Below are positions 35,437 to 40,302 of a DNA stretch of 40,302 bases, one piece after another; within the stretch, counting starts at the first letter, position 1, and every line of letters starts with the position of its first letter. The stretch spans positions 1 through 40,302 of the forward strand of contig CAITWF010000093.1 of NCBI GenBank assembly GCA_903896015.1, read 5' to 3'. The notes below the pieces were generated by a model. It ran no database searches and was not told the DNA's origin. It saw only the letters and a list, made by a program, of their open reading frames with translations. Source of the DNA: an uncultured Opitutia bacterium. Lineage in GTDB: Bacteria > Verrucomicrobiota > Verrucomicrobiia > Opitutales > Opitutaceae. Made by a program: the position numbers and the translations under genes.

Positions 35437-36357
35437 ATGACTCTCGCCTCGACCGAAAAACGTCAGATCGCGTGGATCACGGTGGGGGCGATCGCGGTGT
35501 TTCTGTTTTTGCGCTTCCTGCCGACGGGCACGAATCTCAATCACATGGATTTTCGCGTGAACGCGAAAAACTCCATCGACTTCTGCGACCCGCTCAACCC
35601 GCAGTTCATTCCGGTGGTCGCCGTCGCCTCGCCCGTGACGTTGGCCCTCGCCAACGACGGATCACCGATCGCTGCGGGCAAAGAAGCGCGCTTCACGCTC
35701 ACTCTGAAAACTGCGAGTGGCAAACTCATCGCCCCTGAAGATTTGATCGTGGCACACACCAAACTGCTGCACCTGCTGATCGTTGATCCGTGGCTCGACG
35801 ATTACCAGCACGTGCATCCCGAGCCGGGGCGTGCAAAAGGCGAATGGACATTTGTGTTCACTCCGAAACGCGAGGGCCGCTACCGCGTGTTTGCCGACTT
35901 CACGCCGGTCGCGACGGCGCGCGGACTCTACGCGTCAGTGGACGTGCCGGTGGGCAACGCTGCGCCCGACGGCTTGACGCTTACGATGCAGCACGCAACG
36001 GCGTGGTCGTTCGAGCGCGATGGGTTTCAGTTCGAGCTCAAGCCGGCCGCGCTGCCGATCAAGGCGCAGCGTCCGGCGGATTTGAAACTGCTCATTACGC
36101 GCGTGGGCGGCGGCGCGGTGCCGATGGAGCCGGTGATGGGCGCGTTCGCGCACCTCGTGGCGTTCGACGAAGCGCGCAGCGGCTTCGCGCACCTGCACCC
36201 GATGGAGATCGATCTCGCCCAGCGGCCGGACGCGACGCGCCCGGAGTTGAATTTCAAGATCACGATTCCGCGCGCGGGGCGCTACGTGATTTGGGCGCAG
36301 GTCAACCTCGGCGGGCGCGAATCGTTCGTGCCGTTTTGGTTCGAGGTTTCGCCATAG
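35437..36357 (+). CDS. Membrane-anchored protein with two HxHP metal-binding-like domains
   Basis: A 306-residue protein with a single N-terminal membrane anchor (about 11-28) and a periplasmic part. Two related domains each carry a histidine-rich strand: first H107, H112, then DYQ-H125-V-H127-P; second H239, then GFA-H252-L-H254-P. An early N-H36-M-D and a single Cys in DFCDP could add metal ligands. I do not recognise a characterised family; FixH/YtkA-type or heavy-metal-associated periplasmic domains look most similar. Cotranscription with the CusF-SCO gene suggests copper handling for oxidase assembly. Its 3' end overlaps the converging MazG-like gene by 56 bp. Confidence 0.75.
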   Translation: MTLASTEKRQIAWITVGAIAVFLFLRFLPTGTNLNHMDFRVNAKNSIDFCDPLNPQFIPVVAVASPVTLALANDGSPIAAGKEARFTLTLKTASGKLIAPEDLIVAHTKLLHLLIVDPWLDDYQHVHPEPGRAKGEWTFVFTPKREGRYRVFADFTPVATARGLYASVDVPVGNAAPDGLTLTMQHATAWSFERDGFQFELKPAALPIKAQRPADLKLLITRVGGGAVPMEPVMGAFAHLVAFDEARSGFAHLHPMEIDLAQRPDATRPELNFKITIPRAGRYVIWAQVNLGGRESFVPFWFEVSP

Positions 36358-36682
36358 CGCGTTCCGCGCGAATGCGCGCCTCAAGTTCGTCCATCGTTTG
36401 GAGAAATGCGTTCTCAAGATCGACGCCATAGGCGTCGGCGAGCACCAACAGGCTCCAAAGGCAGTCTCCGAATTCGTGGCGCAGGCGGGCGTCGAGATTC
36501 GCGGCGGCGCGCACACCTTCTTTTGCCATCAGCAACTTCATGAGATCGCCGAGGTCGCCGACGAAACCTTGCGCGAGTTCGGCGCACGTCCACGGCCGCC
36601 CGCCGCGTTGTTTTTCAAGTTTCGCGTAGAGCTGGCGCACGCGGCGCGCCCGGGCGGCGAGGGGAGCGAGTGCGCGAGGCAT
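36302..36682 (-). CDS. MazG-like nucleotide pyrophosphohydrolase
   Basis: A 126-residue protein of the all-alpha NTP pyrophosphatase (MazG-like) group. The helix with metal ligands is visible as HEFGDCLWSLLVLADAYGVD (positions about 68-87), with E and D spaced as in E-x2-D; the upstream E-x3-E helix is less clear (AELAQGFVGDLGDLMKLL), so activity is uncertain. Its ATG overlaps the stop of the preceding AMP nucleosidase-like gene by one base (TGATG). Confidence 0.72.
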   Translation of the reverse strand: MPRALAPLAARARRVRQLYAKLEKQRGGRPWTCAELAQGFVGDLGDLMKLLMAKEGVRAAANLDARLRHEFGDCLWSLLVLADAYGVDLENAFLQTMDELEARIRAERAMAKPRTKTARTIRARRG

Positions 36683-37452
36683 CAGAACTTCAGGTGCTTC
36701 ACCGTGACGCCCTTGTTGATGAGCTGCTTCAGTGACGCGATGCCGATCTTCAGGTGATCGGTCACGTAGTGCTCATCGACCTGCTTGTCGCTCTCGGCGG
36801 TTTTCACGCCTTCGGGCGTCATCGGTTGATCGGAGACGAGCAGGAGGGCACCGGTTGCGATCTCATTGAAGAAGCCGGTGGTGAAAATCGTCGCGGTCTC
36901 CATATCGACGGCGATCACGCGGATTTTCTTCAAGTATTTCTTAAATTGATCGTCGTGTTCCCAGACGCGGCGGTTGGTGGTGTAAATCGTGCCGGTCCAG
37001 TAATCCCGGGCGTGATCGCGGATGGTGGTTGAAATTGCCTTCTGGAGAGCGAACGCGGGCAGGGCGGGGACCTCGGGAGGAAAATAATCGTTGCTCGTGC
37101 CCTCGCCGCGGATCGCGGCAATCGGAAGGATGAGATCGCCGATTTCGGCGCGGTGCTTCACGCCGCCGCACTTCCCGAGGAAGAGCACGGCCTTTGGTTT
37201 AATCGCGCTAAGCAGATCCATGACAGTCGCGGCGGTGGCGCTGCCCATGCCGAAGTTGATGATCGTGATGTCGCCGGCGGTGGCGTTGGGCATCGGCTTG
37301 TCCTTGCCGCGGATTGGGACGCGGTGCCACTGCGCGAAGAGATTAACGTAGCGATCGAAGTTGGTGAGGAGGATGTAATCGCCGAATTCCTTGAGCGGCA
37401 CGCCGGTGTAGCGGGGCAGCCAGTTTTCAACGATGTCTTTGCGGGATTTCAT
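36682..37452 (-). CDS. AMP nucleosidase-like nucleoside phosphorylase-family protein
   Basis: A 256-residue member of the PNP/UDP superfamily, closest in style to the short AMP nucleosidases (AMP to adenine and ribose 5-phosphate). Features: FGMGSATAATVMDLL (phosphate/ribose binding), FLGKCGG, GEGTSNDYFPP and the ribose motif AVDMETATIFTTGF, where the Glu of DMETA contacts ribose. Ends LKQLINKGVTVKHLKF. First gene of a two-gene minus-strand pair with the MazG-like gene, both acting on nucleotides. Confidence 0.87.
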   Translation of the reverse strand: MKSRKDIVENWLPRYTGVPLKEFGDYILLTNFDRYVNLFAQWHRVPIRGKDKPMPNATAGDITIINFGMGSATAATVMDLLSAIKPKAVLFLGKCGGVKHRAEIGDLILPIAAIRGEGTSNDYFPPEVPALPAFALQKAISTTIRDHARDYWTGTIYTTNRRVWEHDDQFKKYLKKIRVIAVDMETATIFTTGFFNEIATGALLLVSDQPMTPEGVKTAESDKQVDEHYVTDHLKIGIASLKQLINKGVTVKHLKF

Positions 37453-37490
37453 GCGGAGCAGTTAGCCTGGCGACGGCGCGGATGACACGG

Positions 37491-37525
37491 AAAAAAGAAA
37501 AACCCGCGACAGCGATCGCGGGTTT
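37491..37525 (-). terminator. Intrinsic terminator of the sulfite dehydrogenase genes
   Basis: AAACCCGCGA (37500-37509) pairs with TCGCGGGTTT (37516-37525) over a 6-nt loop. On the minus strand the stem is followed by TTTCTTTTTT (37500-37491). It separates the sulfite dehydrogenase pair from the AMP nucleosidase-like gene. Confidence 0.92.
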
Positions 37526-37568
37526 GTTCGAAGTCTACTAGCCGGTGAAGGTTTCCGACCGCGTTTCG

Positions 37569-37946
37569 CTAGGATTTCTTTTCGTTCGCGGGCGTAGCTG
37601 TCGCGGCACCTCGGTCGTTGCCGTAGGTTTTTGCGAGATAGTCGACGATCGGATCGATCGCGGTGTCGGGGATGGGCGCGGCGAAAACTTTCTGCATTTT
37701 CACGACGGTCGCCTGCCAGTAGGCGCGCGGCGAAGTGGGCGGCTGGGTGAGTGAATACTCGGCGGAGTGGCATGTGCCGCACAGTCCCTGTGCGAGCGCG
37801 AAGCCGGGCAGCGGCGACGGTTTGAGGGCGGCCGTCTCGCGCGGCAGCGTGATCTCAATGGCGCGCGAAGGGAGGGTGAACACGAACAGCGCGGCGGCGA
37901 TGATCGAAAATGCAGGGACGAGGGAAGCGTGGGGAATTGTTTTCAT
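37569..37946 (-). CDS. SorB-like cytochrome c subunit of sulfite dehydrogenase
   Basis: A 125-residue exported monoheme cytochrome c. A signal peptide (about 1-28, ending SRA|I) precedes the heme motif C56-GTC-H60 (LCGTCHSAE); the axial Met is likely in VVKMQKVF, as in the SorB/c-type subunits of sulfite dehydrogenases. It would take electrons from the molybdenum subunit and pass them to cytochrome c, azurin or the caa3 oxidase. ATG overlaps the upstream stop by four bases (ATGA). The longer frame in which it lies reads the wrong frame of the upstream gene. Confidence 0.9.
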   Translation of the reverse strand: MKTIPHASLVPAFSIIAAALFVFTLPSRAIEITLPRETAALKPSPLPGFALAQGLCGTCHSAEYSLTQPPTSPRAYWQATVVKMQKVFAAPIPDTAIDPIVDYLAKTYGNDRGAATATPANEKKS

Positions 37947-39196
37947 GCGCGGAGGGCGTTGACCTCGACGGTTTCGACGACGTTTCGCATGTAGCCGGAG
38001 GGATTCCACGTGGCTTCGAGCGGCTGCGTCTCTCCGGCATTGCTGGTGGCGCGAGCCATGAGTTTGAGTGGGCCGGGCGCCCGCACGGTGAAGGTCATCT
38101 GCCACTCGCGAAAAGCGTAGCGGCCGGTGTCCTGGCCAAGGCGTGCGGGCTGCCAGGTGCCGCCACCGTCGGCGGAGAACGCGACTTCCTTGATGCCGCT
38201 GCCCGAGTCGAACGCGATGCCCCGCGCGGTGATCGCGCGGCCCGCGACGATCGGTGCGCCGGCGGCCGGGCTCGTGATGAAGGAGCGCACGGTAAACTTG
38301 TTGATCGGGATCGTCGCGGTTGGCGTTGTCCCGGGGGCGACGGAGTGCGTGGGGTTGTCCGGGATGCGATAGCCCTTCGCCATCCAGAAACCGTCGAAGG
38401 TGTGATCGAGCACCTCGATTGAGCTGAGATGTTTCACCCAATACGTGCCGTAGTAGCCCGGGACGATCAGCTTCACCGGGTAGCCGTTGAGCATGGGGAT
38501 GTCGGTGCCGTTCATCGCCCACGCGAGCATCACCTCGCCGTTGAGCGCGTGATCGATATCGAGCGCCTTCGCGAAGACGGGCGTCGCTTCGATCACACCA
38601 TGATCGAGGCCGCGGAACGAAACCTGTTTTGCGCCCACGCCAACGCCCGCGCGCTCCAGCACGCGTTTGAGCGGGACGCCGGTCCACAATGCGTTGCCCA
38701 TCGCGCCGTGGCCGAGTTGGCCGCCGTTCGCACGCGGCGAGAAGAAGCCGCGGCTGTTGCCGGAGCACTGGTTGACGGCGCAAAATTCGACGGGGTCGCC
38801 GAGGGCCTTGAGGTCGGCAACGGAGAGCGAGAGTGGAGTCGCCACAAGCCCGCGGATGTTTACGCGGTGCGCCGCCGGGTCGATGCTGAGCGGGATTTCG
38901 CTCAGGTGGTATCGCACAAAGAATGCGTCGTTGGGCGTGACAATGCCCTCGTTGAACACGGCGAAGGGTGTCTCAAGCTGCGGCGGCCGCGACGTCAGCC
39001 GGATGAGTGGCCGCTTCTGCGGATAGGCGACAAGATCTCGCTGGCCGTTGTCGAACGGGAGCGTGACGGTGCCGGTCACGCCGGTGTCGTCAGCGCCGAA
39101 GGCGCGGGGGAGTTTGGCGGCGAGCGCAGCGCCAGCGGCGAGCAGGCCAGCCTGGCGGAAAAACTCGCGGCGCGGAGTGGGGAGGGAACGTTGCAC
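37943..39196 (-). CDS. SorA/SoxC-like periplasmic sulfite dehydrogenase (molybdenum subunit)
   Basis: A 417-residue sulfite oxidase-family enzyme. A Tat signal (PRREFFRQAGLLAAG) leads it to the periplasm already folded with molybdopterin. The Mo-ligand cysteine is C144 in AVNQCSGN; the Mo-co binding domain runs to about 290, followed by the dimerisation domain (RGIAFDSGSGIKEVAFSADGG, FREWQMTF). It oxidises sulfite to sulfate. GTG 39196 puts the twin arginines at 9-10, fitting a Tat peptide; the ATG at 39256 adds 20 Arg/Cys-rich residues and seems less likely. Together with SorB it forms one translation-coupled unit. Confidence 0.9.
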   Translation of the reverse strand: MQRSLPTPRREFFRQAGLLAAGAALAAKLPRAFGADDTGVTGTVTLPFDNGQRDLVAYPQKRPLIRLTSRPPQLETPFAVFNEGIVTPNDAFFVRYHLSEIPLSIDPAAHRVNIRGLVATPLSLSVADLKALGDPVEFCAVNQCSGNSRGFFSPRANGGQLGHGAMGNALWTGVPLKRVLERAGVGVGAKQVSFRGLDHGVIEATPVFAKALDIDHALNGEVMLAWAMNGTDIPMLNGYPVKLIVPGYYGTYWVKHLSSIEVLDHTFDGFWMAKGYRIPDNPTHSVAPGTTPTATIPINKFTVRSFITSPAAGAPIVAGRAITARGIAFDSGSGIKEVAFSADGGGTWQPARLGQDTGRYAFREWQMTFTVRAPGPLKLMARATSNAGETQPLEATWNPSGYMRNVVETVEVNALRA

Positions 39197-39406
39197 GCGG
39201 AGACAAGACGCGCGAACGCGGCGAAGGTGGCAAGCGGGTTTTCCCAGGAAAAGCACCAGGACAGCAGCGTCGCGGTCAGCGCCAATTCTTGGAGGGCAGC
39301 CGGCGGATGCATGGCTCGCCGCCGCGATTTCGGGCTCTAACGTGATCGTGGCTGTGCGCTTTCCCGGCGAGGAAACGGCGTCAGTGCCTGCGCAGCTCCT
39401 GTCGGC
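39197..39406. other. Gap between speA and the sulfite dehydrogenase genes
   Basis: A 210-bp stretch between two same-strand genes. I see no terminator for speA, no convincing promoter hexamers for the sulfite dehydrogenase genes, and no credible small gene; a 78-residue minus frame here (from 39312) runs into the Tat-enzyme gene out of frame and has no family features. Confidence 0.5.
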
Positions 39407-40302
39407 TCAAGGCTTCTTCTTCCGTCCGACCTTTGCCTCGATGTTCAGATAGGTTTTGTTGAGCATCTGGCTTTCGTAGAGTTCGAGGAGGCGGACGCCT
39501 TCGCGGGGCTTGACCATGTCCTTCTTCGTCGCGGCATCGATCTGCACCTTCATTTTTCGGCAAAGATCCTCCTGTTGGTATTGCACGCCTTCGATCACGT
39601 CGGCGATGCGGCTGCCGCTCAGCGCTTCTTCGATATAAAAGCCGTTGGGCTCGTCGTCCTCGAGGAAGACGTGGACCTCGTTCACGCGGCCGAAGAGGTT
39701 GTGAAGGTCGCCCATGATGTCCTGATAGGCGCCGGTCAGAAAGATGCCGAGGTAGTATGGCTTCCCGTTGAGCGGGTGGAGGGTGATGTAGTCGCGCACG
39801 TCCTGCAGATCGATGAAGCGATCGATTTTGCCGTCGGAGTCGCACGTGATGTCGACGAGGATCGCGTTGACGGTGGGCTTTTCCTTGAGGCGGTGGAGCG
39901 GCGCAATCGGGAAGAGCTGGTCGAGTCCCCAGTGATCGAGCAGCGACTGAAAGACGGAGAAATTGCAGACGTATTGGTCGGCGAGGAGCTTGTCGAGGTC
40001 GTGGAGTTCCTCGGGCTGGTAGCCGGATTTTTTCCCTTCCTTGGCGATCTGTTCGCAGATTTGCCAGAAGAGCGACTCGGCGGCGGCGCGGTTTTCGAGG
40101 TCGAGATAACCGAGGTTGAAGAGGGAGAACGCCTCCTCCTTTTTCTGGAGAGCGTCGTGGAATCGCTCGAGCAGGCCGAGCTTGGTTTTGTTTTTCAACA
40201 TCACCTCAAGATCGGTGACGACCTTGTGCTTGATTTTCGGCTCGTGCTGCTTGCCGAGCGATTCGCGCTTGTTGATGCGCTCAAAGACCTCGACGACGAG
40301 CA
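39407..40302 (-). CDS. speA: Biosynthetic arginine decarboxylase, C-terminal part (cut by window edge)
   Basis: The frame stays open to the right edge; 298 codons of the C-terminal part are visible, so the start lies outside. The upstream codons read VVEVFERINKRES and KHKVVTDLEVM, then the helical segment and the domain with LFPIAPLHRL, AILVDITCDSDGKIDRF, YYLGIFLTGAYQDIMGDLHNLFG and VHVFL, all characteristic of SpeA, the PLP enzyme converting arginine to agmatine for polyamine synthesis. Catalytic Cys is in DITCDSDG. It ends in a Lys-rich tail. A GTG at 40204 is inside the gene and is not its start. Confidence 0.93.
   Translation of the reverse strand, partial: LVVEVFERINKRESLGKQHEPKIKHKVVTDLEVMLKNKTKLGLLERFHDALQKKEEAFSLFNLGYLDLENRAAAESLFWQICEQIAKEGKKSGYQPEELHDLDKLLADQYVCNFSVFQSLLDHWGLDQLFPIAPLHRLKEKPTVNAILVDITCDSDGKIDRFIDLQDVRDYITLHPLNGKPYYLGIFLTGAYQDIMGDLHNLFGRVNEVHVFLEDDEPNGFYIEEALSGSRIADVIEGVQYQQEDLCRKMKVQIDAATKKDMVKPREGVRLLELYESQMLNKTYLNIEAKVGRKKKP

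Noticed and set aside
39076-39312. Small minus-strand gene starting MHPPAALQEL upstream of the Tat enzyme
   Set aside because: It overlaps the Tat-signal coding region in another frame, has no ribosome site or family features.

Overview
The window looks like a chromosomal segment from a GC-rich, aerobic, Gram-negative bacterium, most likely Verrucomicrobiota of the Opitutaceae type (Opitutus/Lacunisphaera-like). Reasons (inference): an outer-membrane TonB receptor whose plug begins with the EAFVTTGSNIKR-type motif common in that group, an OprP-type porin, lipoprotein boxes, a caa3 oxidase, and genes that mostly start after A/C-rich leaders without a Shine-Dalgarno sequence. I see no phage genes, insertion sequences, CRISPR array or plasmid functions; base composition looks even throughout.

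Layout. 1-3520: a large TonB-dependent receptor with its terminator. 3578-5968 (minus): a TMTC-like membrane protein with about ten TPRs. 6252-10261: a three-gene plus-strand module for amino-acid/D-amino-acid chemistry (D-threonine aldolase/D-serine dehydratase-like, ornithine cyclodeaminase-like, N-acyl-D-amino-acid deacylase). 10348-10423: tRNA-Thr(CGU) with a terminator. 10479-11692: a stand-alone Lon-N-domain protein (minus) and a small lipoprotein (plus). 11876-15898: dnaK, groES, groEL, ending in two stacked terminators. 16004-16783: a PhnP-like metallo-beta-lactamase-fold hydrolase.

16876-25829 is the most distinctive block: ten same-strand genes that carry sulfur from the cell surface to cysteine. 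They are an Rrf2 regulator with a cysteine cluster, a DUF2292/YezD small protein, an OprP-like porin, a sulfate-binding protein, two tandem M14 (aspartoacylase-like) proteins, CysT, CysW, CysA and CysK. The first M14 protein has lost all three zinc ligands and the catalytic glutamate, while the second keeps them. I consider this pseudoenzyme/enzyme pair inside a sulfate importer operon the best candidate for undescribed biology here.

25874-36357 is a respiratory block: ctaG, caa3 oxidase subunits IV, III, I and II (minus), a divergent lipoprotein azurin, then DUF420, ctaB and ctaA (minus), and divergently a CusF-SCO fusion with a membrane-anchored twin-HxHP protein, probably for copper delivery. 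36302-37452 (minus): a MazG-like protein and an AMP nucleosidase-like protein. 37569-39196 (minus): a sulfite dehydrogenase pair (SorB-like cytochrome c and SorA-like molybdoenzyme). The right edge holds the C-terminal part of arginine decarboxylase SpeA (minus, cut by the window).

Working together, the right two-thirds links sulfate import and cysteine synthesis, sulfite oxidation feeding electrons to cytochrome c/azurin, and a copper-dependent terminal oxidase with its heme A and copper assembly factors. All functions are read from motifs and context only; no database search was possible.
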